Assembly: GCF_024585285.1 (NCBI RefSeq)
Contig: NZ_CP040755.1
Location: forward strand, 1 to 64,000
DNA: 64,000 nt
Direction of reading: 5' to 3'
Source: Colwellia sp. M166
GTDB taxonomy: Bacteria; Pseudomonadota; Gammaproteobacteria; Enterobacterales; Alteromonadaceae
Position numbers and translations under genes: made by a program. A model generated the notes under the pieces. That model did no database searches and was not told the origin of the DNA. It saw only the letters and a program-made list of their open reading frames with translations. Below, piece by piece: positions 42,469-51,330 of the stretch. How positions within the stretch are numbered: the first letter of the stretch is position 1; each line of letters starts with the position of its first letter.

Positions 42469-43800
42469 ATGCAACTTTCAGAAGCGCTTGCTCGCACCTC
42501 AATTAATCGTCTTACCGAATTTTCATGTCTTGCTGATGTATTAGAGCCTGACATCATTCAATCGTGTCTTGATTCAAATGGCGTTGCTACACTCAGAAAA
42601 CGTAAGTTACTGATGGACGCAATGGTTTGGGCGGTTATTGGTATGGCGTTATTTAGAACAGGTTCCGTTCGCCAATTAATTAACAAGCTCGATATTGTTC
42701 TCCCTAAAGAGGTTGATTATGTCGCGCGAAGTGCCATAACTCAGGCATGTAAAAACTCGGTAGCGATGTTGTTCGTGATGTTTTTCATCAAACTTCCGCA
42801 ACGTGGAATGAGCGAGCAGAGCACCCGCATTGGTGTGGTTTGACGCTTTATAGTGTCGACGGTGTTGTTTGACGAACACCTGAAACGAAAGAGAATAGCG
42901 CGAGTTTTACTCGTATAGCCAACAAAGCAAGTGAGGCAGGATACCCGCAAGTTCGCATGGTCTGCATGATGGAGTTAAGCCGCCACCTTATCGTCGACAG
43001 CGCATTTGATAGTGTTACGGAAAGTGAAATGAACTTAGCCGCTAGAATGATAGAGCGTATGCCAAACGACAGTTTAACGCTATTCGATAAAGGTTCTTAT
43101 TCACTTGGATTATTACATGATTGGCAACAACGAGGGACAAACACTCATTGGTTGCCGCCACTCAAAAAGCGAACACAATATGAGGTAATACAAAGCTTTG
43201 GGAAACAAGATAAATTGATACTTTTATATACAACGCCACAATCGAGAAAAAAACGCCCAGCGTTACCCGAGAGCATTGAGGCAAGATTATTGACGCGTAA
43301 AATCAAAGGTAAAGCGGTTCAAATCCTCACTTCAATGACTGACCCGATGGCTTATCCAAGTACAGATATCGTTGACTTATATGCACATCGTTGGGAGATT
43401 GAAATAGGCTACAGAGAAATCAAGCATAGATGCTTGAAAGTCGGTTTACGCTACGAAGTAACTTGCCAGAGCTATTATTCAGGAGTTGTGGGGGCATATT
43501 GCTTGGATATTATCTGATCCGGTACAAAATGATATTGATAGCTCAATCACTAAAAAGTATCTATCCGAACCAATTAAGCTTCAGGGATGCTTCTTCTCAC
43601 ATAATTCATAAGCTCACGATGATACCAATCTATGCACCAGGAAATGTACCAAAAATAATCTTAGATATAGAGAAAATGTGAGTTAATTTAAACTAGAAAT
43701 GAAATGAAATGAAATGAAACGAGAACGAAGTTATCCACGCACACTCAAAGTATGCAAAAACAGGTACCCCGTGGCTAAAAGAAAAATGCCGCTCACCTTA
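42469..43800 (+). pseudogene. IS4-family transposase, frameshifted
   Basis: ATG 42469 opens the N-terminal IS4 domain (ATLRKRKLLMDAMVWAVIGM). The frame breaks near 42760-42840. After the break it reads YSVDGVV, then RTPETKENSASFTR and YPQVRMVCMMELSRHLIVDS, SLTLFDKGSYSLGLL, LYAHRWEIEIGYREIKHRCL and, after another shift near 43440, YPNQLSFRDASSHIIHKL. A last basic segment is RERSYPRTLKVCKNRYPVAK. The DDE residues (VDG, FDKG, YREIK) are all still recognisable but in three frames. Inactive. Confidence 0.88.
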
Positions 43801-43858
43801 AGTGATCGGCATTATGCATTAGCGATCTTTTTTATGCAACCAATTGAGTTCAGACGAT

Positions 43859-45640
43859 CTACGCACGCTTTTTATGATAATGACGTAAAGCATGCTCTTT
43901 TTGCCGGCCTTGGCTAAATGCAGTAATACGCTTTAAATAGCCGATAATACGTGTGCCGTGGTCAATATTTTCACTGCCACAAGCGTCACAATACATTAAG
44001 GTGCGTTTATCTATTTTCTCACAATCATTACAAATAGTAATTTTGACGTTAACGCAAAAGTAATTACAACCAGTTGCTGCAGCAACGTTGAAAAGCTTTA
44101 GGTAAGCTTCGATTGATAATGACTCATCGAGATTTAAATGCAGTGCTGAGCCGCCATCTAAGTATTGCGTGATTTCTTTGCCATGTAGAACAAATTTATC
44201 TAAATGATTTGTATCGTTATCTTCTACTAAATAAAAATATGAATTATAGCAGTCACGATTGACTTGATAGCCGTCGTTACGATCCCATTTCGCATTTTTT
44301 ACCCCTAAGTTTTCTGCCGGCACAAACTCAGTATTGAACATATAGCCAAAATGCTTTTTAGCGGCTTGGTTCGCGTTATAAATCACTTGTAGTTTGCTGC
44401 TGACAAAGTCTTTGTAGGCTTGGTTATTATTAGCCGGAATATTACAAAACTCTGCTGCTTCAGCCATGCCATTAATACCAATGGTTAGAAATTGCTTATC
44501 AAGTGAGATAAAACCAGCATCGTAAACCGATAAAGCGCCCTTGGCTTGGTAGTCTTGCATTAACTTGCGATAGGCAACTTGGTATTTTTGAATTTTTTCA
44601 ATTTCGCTTTGTAAATCACGACCGTCTTGTACCAGACGGTTCATGTTCAAGGTGATAACATTAATTGACCCTGTTGCCACGCCACCTGCGCCTAAGGTAT
44701 AAGAAAAAGTATTATCTGAAATTTCATTACGCAAACGACAGCATGAGGCAAGTGAGTCAGGACTATCAGATAAATAGATGAAAAATGAATTTCCTTGTGC
44801 TTTTTGCTCGGCCAATTGTCGAGCAAAAATATCATCTTTACAGCGGCCATTTTCGGTTAGCATCGCGGCGGTAACGACAGGAAAGGTTAACACAGCTTTT
44901 TCACGTTCTTTATTTAACCAGCTAAGAAAAAACTGCTGCAATTGTTCAACGGTTTGCCAGTTTGGTTTGGAAAAGTCAGGAAAAACAAAGTTTTCAAACA
45001 TAGCGGCAAAGTAATGTTGATCAAACAAGGAAATATTCCAAAATACACTTTGGTAGCCACGTGCTGCCGCGGGTTGGTTGATAGCATAAACCACATGTTG
45101 TAAATGGTTTTCAATGGCTTTTTTATGGCTAGTTAAATAGTTATCACCATATTCAAGACGAGCAAAATAATCAAAATAAGTGATAAATTCAACGGTGGCA
45201 ACAGCACCGGCAAATTGCGCAGAAATAGCAAAAATCAAATTAACAAAAGAACCGCAGAAAGACTCTAAATGCTGTGGTGCTTTTGACTCGCCGCCCAACT
45301 TAGTTAAGCCATCAAGTAAAAATGGGTACATACTGATAGACGTGCAATAAGGCTTTAAACTGGTTTCATCGTGCACATAAATTTCATGTGCTTCAATTTG
45401 CCGTAAGTACTCAAGTGCTAACTCGTCGCCAAATGCTTCACGAATTTTGTCTTGTACCAGTGCTCGGTTTATTTGTACAAAGCAGTCTTTTAATAATTCT
45501 GCTTCTAATGTAGCAATATTTTTTTGCCCAACATTGGCATTAGCATCCATTTTTGAACCGTCAGCAGCATTTTGCGCGAGGAAATAATTATGGATAAAAT
45601 CTTTTTTATGGTTAATTTGCCTGTCACTAAGCTGCAACAT
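43859..45640 (-). CDS. nrdD: Anaerobic ribonucleoside-triphosphate reductase (class III), lacking an ATP-cone
   Basis: 593 residues against 712 for E. coli NrdD. The first 100 residues of the E. coli protein (ATP-cone allosteric domain) have no counterpart: the sequence begins directly with NHKKDFIHNYFLAQNA and the catalytic barrel. Active-site cysteine in SLASCCRLRNE. The C-terminal zinc site is CNDC...CDAC and the glycyl-radical motif is RIIGYL near residue 565 with a GRQKEHALRHYH tail. It reduces ribonucleotides without oxygen after activation by NrdG. Its 5' neighbour nrdG overlaps by 14 bp. Confidence 0.94.
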   Translation of the reverse strand: MLQLSDRQINHKKDFIHNYFLAQNAADGSKMDANANVGQKNIATLEAELLKDCFVQINRALVQDKIREAFGDELALEYLRQIEAHEIYVHDETSLKPYCTSISMYPFLLDGLTKLGGESKAPQHLESFCGSFVNLIFAISAQFAGAVATVEFITYFDYFARLEYGDNYLTSHKKAIENHLQHVVYAINQPAAARGYQSVFWNISLFDQHYFAAMFENFVFPDFSKPNWQTVEQLQQFFLSWLNKEREKAVLTFPVVTAAMLTENGRCKDDIFARQLAEQKAQGNSFFIYLSDSPDSLASCCRLRNEISDNTFSYTLGAGGVATGSINVITLNMNRLVQDGRDLQSEIEKIQKYQVAYRKLMQDYQAKGALSVYDAGFISLDKQFLTIGINGMAEAAEFCNIPANNNQAYKDFVSSKLQVIYNANQAAKKHFGYMFNTEFVPAENLGVKNAKWDRNDGYQVNRDCYNSYFYLVEDNDTNHLDKFVLHGKEITQYLDGGSALHLNLDESLSIEAYLKLFNVAAATGCNYFCVNVKITICNDCEKIDKRTLMYCDACGSENIDHGTRIIGYLKRITAFSQGRQKEHALRHYHKKRA

Positions 45641-46124
45641 TGTTAACTCCTTTTAATAAATTACTGTGATGATTTTTTATAAATAAGTGATTGAGCTTTT
45701 CACCGGTTTTTATATCGCGAAAAACTTGATTGCTTGTAATACTTTCCAAACCACCAAGCGCTGATTGCCATGGACCTGTTTTTAAGAAATTAAGATGCTC
45801 AGATATACTGATGTCGATGTGCTTTTGCCCAGAGTAAAGGCAAGTTTTTAAGCCCAAATTTCTAGCGATAAGTAATTTTTCAATTAATGCTTTGGCTTGC
45901 CATTCACCACCAAAAAAAATCACGCAACTGATCAAGTTCTGGTATTTAGTTAACCAATTAATAAAGCTTTTATTTGATAAATGGCTGCCATAGTCCGCAT
46001 TCCATAACTCAGTACTATGACAGCCGGTGCAAGCTACTTTGCAGCCACTAACGCTAAAACAAAGGCTAATTTCATTTGGTACTTCCTGGAAAACAATCGA
46101 AGGAGGTAAACAATTAAATTTCAT
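45627..46124 (-). CDS. nrdG: Anaerobic RNR-activating radical-SAM protein
   Basis: 165 residues. The radical-SAM cluster motif CxxxCxxC is Cys28, Cys32, Cys35 (GCKVACTGCHS), and IFFGGEWQ provides the SAM-binding GGE motif. NrdG installs the glycyl radical on NrdD. It is the first gene of a two-gene operon and overlaps nrdD. Upstream lie two NrdR boxes and an FNR box. Confidence 0.93.
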   Translation of the reverse strand: MKFNCLPPSIVFQEVPNEISLCFSVSGCKVACTGCHSTELWNADYGSHLSNKSFINWLTKYQNLISCVIFFGGEWQAKALIEKLLIARNLGLKTCLYSGQKHIDISISEHLNFLKTGPWQSALGGLESITSNQVFRDIKTGEKLNHLFIKNHHSNLLKGVNNVAA

Positions 46125-46160
46125 ATTAAAACCTATATATGCTTATTTTGTTTCTGTTGA

Positions 46161-46176
46161 GCACAATATATAGTGT
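46161..46176 (-). promoter_or_regulatory. NrdR box 1 (proximal) of nrdGD
   Basis: GCACAATATATAGTGT matches the NrdR consensus acaCwAtATaTwGtgt at all but one position. It lies 37 bp upstream of the nrdG start. NrdR is the (d)ATP-sensing repressor of ribonucleotide reductase genes. Confidence 0.85.
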
Positions 46177-46193
46177 TTTTGTGTTTTTTACTG

Positions 46194-46207
46194 TTGATCA
46201 GGATCAA
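46194..46207 (-). promoter_or_regulatory. FNR-type box of nrdGD
   Basis: TTGATCAGGATCAA is a perfect TTGAT-N4-ATCAA site. It lies between the two NrdR boxes, centred 76 bp upstream of the nrdG start. FNR family regulators (EtrA in Shewanella) activate genes when oxygen is absent, fitting an anaerobic reductase. Confidence 0.9.
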
Positions 46208-46222
46208 AAGTTTGTTAAAGTA

Positions 46223-46238
46223 ATACTATATGTAGGGT
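46223..46238 (-). promoter_or_regulatory. NrdR box 2 (distal) of nrdGD
   Basis: ATACTATATGTAGGGT matches acaCwAtATaTwGtgt at the core. It begins 62 bp from box 1, close to six helical turns, so both boxes face the same side of the DNA. Confidence 0.75.
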
Positions 46239-46484
46239 TTTATTTTTATTATTTTACTAGATATGGTGTTTTATTCGACTGCTAGTGGGGGAGATCTTTG
46301 TTATCCTTGGAGGTTATTCTGGGCCTCGATTAACGGCTGATCTGATGGTAAAACTGGCCGTTTAAAATGACACTGACCTATATAACCTCATTCTTTACTT
46401 AAATGGCGCTATTAATTGCTTATCTTACTCGGTATGATTCCGGCCAATAATGGTTTAATAATAAAAATAGTATAAGGAAAGGAA

Positions 46485-46880
46485 ATGGCAACACTATCGT
46501 TAACAGGCTTCTACGCGAGTTTACTCGGTATTTTATATATTGGCTTAGCCATTAACATTATTCGTTTACGCAGGAAGTTTAAAGTTGGCATTGGCTCTGG
46601 TGATAATAAATTTTTAGCTAAGGCTATTCGTATTCATGGCAACTTTGCCGAATATATCCCTTTAGCGTTAATTTTATTGGCAGTTTATGAATTAAATGGC
46701 GCATCTGTGATCATGCAACATGCCTTAGGGGCAACTTTAGTTGTTGGCCGTGCTTTACACGCCATTGGTTTAACGAAAAGTATCGGTATCTCAATTCAAC
46801 GACAAGTGGGTATGTTGTCGACATTTTTGGTGATTTTAATTTTAGCGGTTGAAAACATTCGTAGCTTTGTTACGGCTTAA
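46485..46880 (+). CDS. MAPEG-family membrane protein (YecN-like)
   Basis: 131 residues, four membrane segments, with the MAPEG pattern VGIGSGDNKFLAKAIRIHGN, FAEYIPLALILLAVYELNGA and VVGRALHAIGL. MAPEG proteins include glutathione-using membrane enzymes; the bacterial YecN branch has no firmly assigned role. RBS AAGGAAAGG before ATG 46485. Confidence 0.88.
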   Translation: MATLSLTGFYASLLGILYIGLAINIIRLRRKFKVGIGSGDNKFLAKAIRIHGNFAEYIPLALILLAVYELNGASVIMQHALGATLVVGRALHAIGLTKSIGISIQRQVGMLSTFLVILILAVENIRSFVTA

Positions 46881-46909
46881 CGTTTAATAACTTTATAATA
46901 ATGAACAGT

Positions 46910-46939
46910 GGCTAGGTTATACAATTATATAACCTAGCC
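46910..46939. terminator. Hairpin between convergent yecN-like and GNAT genes
   Basis: GGCTAGGTTATA and ATATAACCTAGCC (about 12 bp of stem, 5-nt loop). No marked T-run, but its position between converging genes supports a bidirectional terminator role. Confidence 0.65.
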
Positions 46940-46967
46940 ATGATCTGCTTGATGGAATAGCGGTATA

Positions 46968-47435
46968 TTAGCGCTTTTGTAACATGCTGATATGTGGAAT
47001 TCCATCTTCTAAATAGCTTTCGCTTACTCTGCTAAAACCATGCTGATTATAGTATTTTTCTAAATGCTCTTGTGCGGAAATTTTGACCGTATCTTGCGGA
47101 AAGTAGCGCAAGCATTTAGCTAGGGCTATTTGCATTAATTGGTGACCAAGGCCCTTACCACGAGCACTTTGCGCAATCACCACACGACCAATACTGATGT
47201 TATCGGGATAGGTTAATCCTTTGGGTAATATGCGCAAATATGCCGTCATAATTCCCTTTTGATAACAAAATAAATGTTGAGTTTCGGGATGTCGGTCGTG
47301 ATCATCTAAGTCGGGGTAAAAACAGCTTTGCTCTACCACAAAGATATCAATGCGTAATTTTAGTAAATCATAAAGTTCATTGGTAGTGAGTTGTGAAAAG
47401 TTTTTGTTTTCCCAGATTATGTCATTTTCTATCAA
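46968..47435 (-). CDS. elaA: GNAT acetyltransferase (ElaA-like)
   Basis: 155 residues. The N-terminal LTTNELYDLLKLRIDIFVVE, then QSCFYPDLDDHD, and the acetyl-CoA motif IGRVVIAQSARGKGLGHQLM are typical of ElaA. The C-terminal YYNQHGFSRVSESYLEDGIP closes the fold. It acetylates an unknown substrate. Monocistronic. Confidence 0.88.
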   Translation of the reverse strand: MIENDIIWENKNFSQLTTNELYDLLKLRIDIFVVEQSCFYPDLDDHDRHPETQHLFCYQKGIMTAYLRILPKGLTYPDNISIGRVVIAQSARGKGLGHQLMQIALAKCLRYFPQDTVKISAQEHLEKYYNQHGFSRVSESYLEDGIPHISMLQKR

Positions 47436-47595
47436 AGGTTTATTCCGTTATATTGCTGATTTTTATCAGTTATGGTTGATGTACTGCCAGTAGTAAAATT
47501 ATCTACTATGAATCACAAATGAAAATTCACTATATGCGAATGAAGTATTTTACTCATTTTAGCGGTGCTATTACAGCTAAGAGAATAAAGCAGTA

Positions 47596-49902
47596 TCAAA
47601 TGTTTTGATTAATCAGTCGTTGTTCAAAATCAGCTATCGATAATGGTCTGGCTAATAAATAACCTTGTCCTAAGAGGCAACCTGCATTTGTTAGAAGCTC
47701 TCTTTGTTGCTCAGTTTCTATACCTTCGGCAATGACCTTTATATTAAGCTTATTTGCCATCACAATAATGGCCTCACAAAGGGCAACATCTTTATTATCG
47801 ACAGACATATTCTGCACAAAACTTTTATCAATTTTTAAATAATCAATAGAGAAGTTTTTCAAGTAAGAGAATGAGCAATAACCGGTGCCAAAGTCATCAA
47901 TAGACACTGTCAGCCCTTGTCGACGAATATTATCGAGTGCGCTAACCACCTCTGCTTGATTCTCCATCAGCAAATTTTCTGTTATTTCAATCGATATTGC
48001 TTCAGGTGGGATATTTCGTTCGATAAGTGATCCAGCCCAAGCAATGATTTGCTGACCTTTATTTCGGTACTGCACAGGAGATGTGTTGATGCTGATCATT
48101 AAGTTATGGCAGTGACTGTTTCTCCACTGCTGCACCTGTTGTGATACTTCTTTAAATACCCATTCACTAATTTCAACAATAAGCCCAGTTTCTTCTGCAA
48201 CAGGGATAAAATCTAACGGTGAAATTAAACCTTTCTTGGGATGTTGCCAACGGATCAGTGCTTCCGCTTTAGATATTTGATTATTTGTTAAGTTAACTAT
48301 CGGTTGATAAACCATGTAAAATTGCTGTTCTGTAATAGCAACCCGCAGATCTTGAATGATTTCCATGCGTTTGAGAAAATTTTTGCGCATATTTTCGGTA
48401 AAGTAATGAATGCTGTTTCGCCCACGGGCTTTAGCACCATACATGGCTTGGTCTGCATTTCTTAATAGCGCGTCTATGCTCATGGCATCGTTTGGATAAA
48501 GTGCAATACCTATACTGGCGGTGCAATAAACGCTTTTTTGTTCAATAATATAAGGTTGCGCAAGTGTATTTAATAATTTTTGTCCAATGTTATCAACGTC
48601 AGTGTCTGTACTTGTACCGACAAGTACGATGATAAACTCATCACCACCTAGCCGGGCAACAATATCATTTTTTCGAAGACATTTTTTGATGCGCTTTGCA
48701 CTGTCAATAAGTAAAATATCACCAGCACTATGCCCCAAAGAATCGTTTACATCTTTAAAGTTGTCTAGATCTAACATAATAATAGCAAGTTGCTTTTTTT
48801 CGCGTTGAGCATTATCGACCGCTGTTGTTAGATGTTCATGTAATAAGTTACGATTGGGTAAGTTGGTTAGACTATCAAAGTTAGCTTGCTGCCATATTGT
48901 TTTATTGGCTTTTTCTCGCTCTATTGCGATACGAGCTAAGTTGGCAAACTGTTCGATAAGTGTGAAATCAAGTTCGTTTGGTGTTGATATTGTTCGTTGG
49001 TAAATAGCAAAGGTACCTAGCACATTACCTTCGTTATCGATGATTGGCTCCGACCAACAGGCAGAGAGTTGTGCTTTTTTTGCCAATGCTGCCCAAGCAG
49101 TCCAATAAGGATGTGTTGCTATATCGGTAACAATAACCCTTTTTCTTGTGTAAGCCGCCGTTCCACATGAGCCCATGGCTTCACCAATAGTGAAACCGTC
49201 TATTGCTTGGTTATAAAAATCAGGTAAGCTTGGTGCTGCGCCTAATATTAATTTTTTTCCTGTTTTGTCGAGTAATAAAATACTGCATTTAGCGTCTGAG
49301 TATTCATTCTCAATACCTTGGATAACAGCAGGTAGTACTTTTGATAACTTACTTGAACTGGCGATCAATTCTAAAATATTATTACGAACTTTGTTTATTT
49401 TATCCTGCTCGGATAATTGACGATTTTTGTTTTGCATAAACATTGAAAGTGCACAGGCAAACATATTAGTTAATACCAGTCCGCCTATAACACGATAAAA
49501 TGTAAAGTCATCGAATTGTTGATAGGTAATAAAACACGCCAAAATAATAAATAAGCTGTTAAATAAAATAGCAATAGTGGGGGAGAGTAAATAAAAAGCT
49601 ACAATAACAATGGGAAATACCCAATAAATTAAACTTGCGCCTTCTAATTCCAGAGCTACTAATAATAATACCTGCATAAAAACTGCAAGTAAGTTACTGA
49701 AAAGTTGTGTTTTATTGCTGTACCAAACACCGGAAAAAATAATAATTGAACCTATAATTGCAGCAAGGTCAATGAGGATGGCCGTTGTTTCTTGGCTTTG
49801 AATACTTACCATAAGAAATGGAAGTATTACGAAGATTGCTAAAGCGGTTACTATTAAAAGTATTTGTTCTTCTTCTGGGCGGTGCTTTAATTTAACCGTC
49901 AT
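47596..49902 (-). CDS. Membrane GGDEF-EAL protein with GAF domain (c-di-GMP turnover)
   Basis: 768 residues: N-terminal membrane region with about six segments (residues about 14-160), a GAF domain (about 180-330; GEAMGSCGTAAYTRKRVIVT), GGDEF (about 340-500; LGGDEFIIVL, intact active site) and EAL (about 515-765; AEALIRWQHPKKGLISPLDF, with ISIEITENLLMENQ and DDFGTGYCSFSYLK). Both catalytic motifs look intact, so it may make and degrade cyclic di-GMP. No RxxD inhibitory site seen. The N-terminal membrane sensor is not a domain I can name (MASE-like). Single gene. Confidence 0.93.
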   Translation of the reverse strand: MTVKLKHRPEEEQILLIVTALAIFVILPFLMVSIQSQETTAILIDLAAIIGSIIIFSGVWYSNKTQLFSNLLAVFMQVLLLVALELEGASLIYWVFPIVIVAFYLLSPTIAILFNSLFIILACFITYQQFDDFTFYRVIGGLVLTNMFACALSMFMQNKNRQLSEQDKINKVRNNILELIASSSKLSKVLPAVIQGIENEYSDAKCSILLLDKTGKKLILGAAPSLPDFYNQAIDGFTIGEAMGSCGTAAYTRKRVIVTDIATHPYWTAWAALAKKAQLSACWSEPIIDNEGNVLGTFAIYQRTISTPNELDFTLIEQFANLARIAIEREKANKTIWQQANFDSLTNLPNRNLLHEHLTTAVDNAQREKKQLAIIMLDLDNFKDVNDSLGHSAGDILLIDSAKRIKKCLRKNDIVARLGGDEFIIVLVGTSTDTDVDNIGQKLLNTLAQPYIIEQKSVYCTASIGIALYPNDAMSIDALLRNADQAMYGAKARGRNSIHYFTENMRKNFLKRMEIIQDLRVAITEQQFYMVYQPIVNLTNNQISKAEALIRWQHPKKGLISPLDFIPVAEETGLIVEISEWVFKEVSQQVQQWRNSHCHNLMISINTSPVQYRNKGQQIIAWAGSLIERNIPPEAISIEITENLLMENQAEVVSALDNIRRQGLTVSIDDFGTGYCSFSYLKNFSIDYLKIDKSFVQNMSVDNKDVALCEAIIVMANKLNIKVIAEGIETEQQRELLTNAGCLLGQGYLLARPLSIADFEQRLINQNI

Positions 49903-50060
49903 ACGAGAGCAACTTCTTATTAATGAATTATTTTATTGAATTATTGTAATGAAATCGTCTGAAACTATTATGCTTATTATTAGCCTAGCACATGGAGTGA
50001 TAAACTCGCATTTTATCCAGCAGCAATAAATATAGTATAGACAACATTCAGTACATTAAC

Positions 50061-50117
50061 TTATAGCAATTTTACTAAGTTTCTGAGTGGGAACAAACTT
50101 AATAAACTTGGTATTAA
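50061..50117. repeat. Collapsed MITE: the two ends of the 14.9/21.2-kb element joined as a hairpin
   Basis: CAATTTTACTAAGTTTC, a 7-nt spacer, and GGAACAAACTTAATAAACTTGG: the right end and the inverse of the left end of the MITE-like element placed back to back, with no interior. It would fold into one long hairpin. Located between the GGDEF-EAL gene and the DUF6559-like gene. Confidence 0.75.
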
Positions 50118-50124
50118 TTGGAAT

Positions 50125-50436
50125 TTAGCCGTTAACAACCAAGGTATGTAAACTTTGCAAGCAACTATCATCTTGCTTATCTGCAAGGTATTGACAAATT
50201 TCTTGTTTGTATTGATTAATATTGAGCGCTGGAAATTCAATATATATCACATTTTTTAGGGCCTTTTTCTCAAGAAATAACACATAGGCTAGAGGAAGAT
50301 ACTTAGGGTTGAAGTCGTGTTGATAAATAGTGGCTCGTACTTGTGATGCACTATAATATTGTGCTTCACCGTAACGTTTTTCAAGCGTCGGTAGCAGTTT
50401 TTTACTGTACTTTTTGAGCGAATAATATTTGAACAT
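50125..50436 (-). CDS. Small DUF6559-like protein
   Basis: 103 residues; conserved-looking N-terminus MFKYYSLKKYSKKLLPTLEK, RATIYQHDFNPKYLPLAYVL and a C-terminal helix. It resembles the small uncharacterised protein family DUF6559 of marine gammaproteobacteria. No function known. A MITE remnant lies just beyond its stop. Confidence 0.6.
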   Translation of the reverse strand: MFKYYSLKKYSKKLLPTLEKRYGEAQYYSASQVRATIYQHDFNPKYLPLAYVLFLEKKALKNVIYIEFPALNINQYKQEICQYLADKQDDSCLQSLHTLVVNG

Positions 50437-50706
50437 ATGCTAATCCTTAGCATTATCTTTGCATCCTAAAATTTAAGTTTATATTGTAAGTTGCTAAGCT
50501 TTCATTCGTCAAGTGATACAAGCTACAAGCCTTTGTTACTCTATGTTTTGTGGATTTGGATATACTTTTTAGGTGTTTTTTTTTTGAAAGAAAATTGATA
50601 GGTTATTGATTATTAAAGAACAGATAGCCATCAAGTTTAATAAAATTAACAAATGCATTAATTAAATTAAACTTGCTTTAATAATGGTGATTTTAAGCTA
50701 TTTAGC

Positions 50707-51330
50707 TTATTTTTTTTGATGTCTTGCTTGTAATACCGCCATCACTTCACTAAGTTCGATATTTTGATCTTGCAATAACACTAAGGTGTGATAAAACAAG
50801 TCAGCACATTCGCCTAATAAATCTTCTTTGGTTTCAGCAACAGCAGCTAATGCGACTTCAACACCTTCTTCACCGACTTTTTGGGCAATTTTAGTGGTGC
50901 CGCGTGAAAATAAATGTGCAGTATAACTATCTTCTGGCGCATCATTTTTGCGACTAGCGATAACTTGTTCAAGTTGGCTGAGAAAGTTTTGTTGGCTAAT
51001 GGCTTGCTCAGGAAAACAAGATTCAGTGCCTAAATGGCAAGTTGGCCCTTGTGGACGACAAGCGATAAGTAGGCTGTCTTGATCACAGTCAGTCACTATT
51101 TGGCTAACTTTTAAATAGTTACCGCTGGTTTCACCTTTGCACCAAAGTGCTTGCTTTGCTCGGCTGTAAAATGTTGCTAAGCCTGAATTTAAGGTTTGCT
51201 CTAAAGCCTGAACGTTCATATAACCTTGCATTAATACCGCGCCAGTATCTTGATGTTGAATAATGGCAGGCATCATGCCGGCCATTTTATCCCATGCCAA
51301 TTGGCTGATATTATCTTGTGTTATTAGCAT
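50707..51330 (-). CDS. hisI: Bifunctional phosphoribosyl-AMP cyclohydrolase / phosphoribosyl-ATP diphosphatase
   Basis: 207 residues, HisIE fusion. The HisI half (1-110) has [36 protein letters not shown] [20 protein letters not shown], and [20 protein letters not shown]. The HisE half (about 118-205) has [20 protein letters not shown] and [16 protein letters not shown]. It catalyses steps two and three of histidine synthesis. Last gene of the operon; overlaps hisF by 7 bp. Confidence 0.97.
   Translation of the reverse strand: MLITQDNISQLAWDKMAGMMPAIIQHQDTGAVLMQGYMNVQALEQTLNSGLATFYSRAKQALWCKGETSGNYLKVSQIVTDCDQDSLLIACRPQGPTCHLGTESCFPEQAISQQNFLSQLEQVIASRKNDAPEDSYTAHLFSRGTTKIAQKVGEEGVEVALAAVAETKEDLLGECADLFYHTLVLLQDQNIELSEVMAVLQARHQKK

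Larger units (their letters stand above)
42365..43814 (+). mobile_element. IS4-family insertion sequence, copy 2 (1,450 bp, degraded)
   Basis: Terminal repeats TAATGCCGATCAGTTAAG and (inverted right end) TAATGCCGATCACTTAAG match at 17 of 18. Target duplication CGCATTAGCG (42355-42364) / TGCATTAGCG (43815-43824), 9 of 10. The transposase inside is broken. It shares ends, layout and family with copy 1, but the proteins are clearly diverged, so this is not a recent duplicate of copy 1. Confidence 0.88.

Noticed and set aside
50690..50715. Hairpin TAAGCTATTTAGCTTA with T-run as his operon terminator
   Set aside because: The T-run is on the + strand, the wrong direction for the minus-strand his operon.
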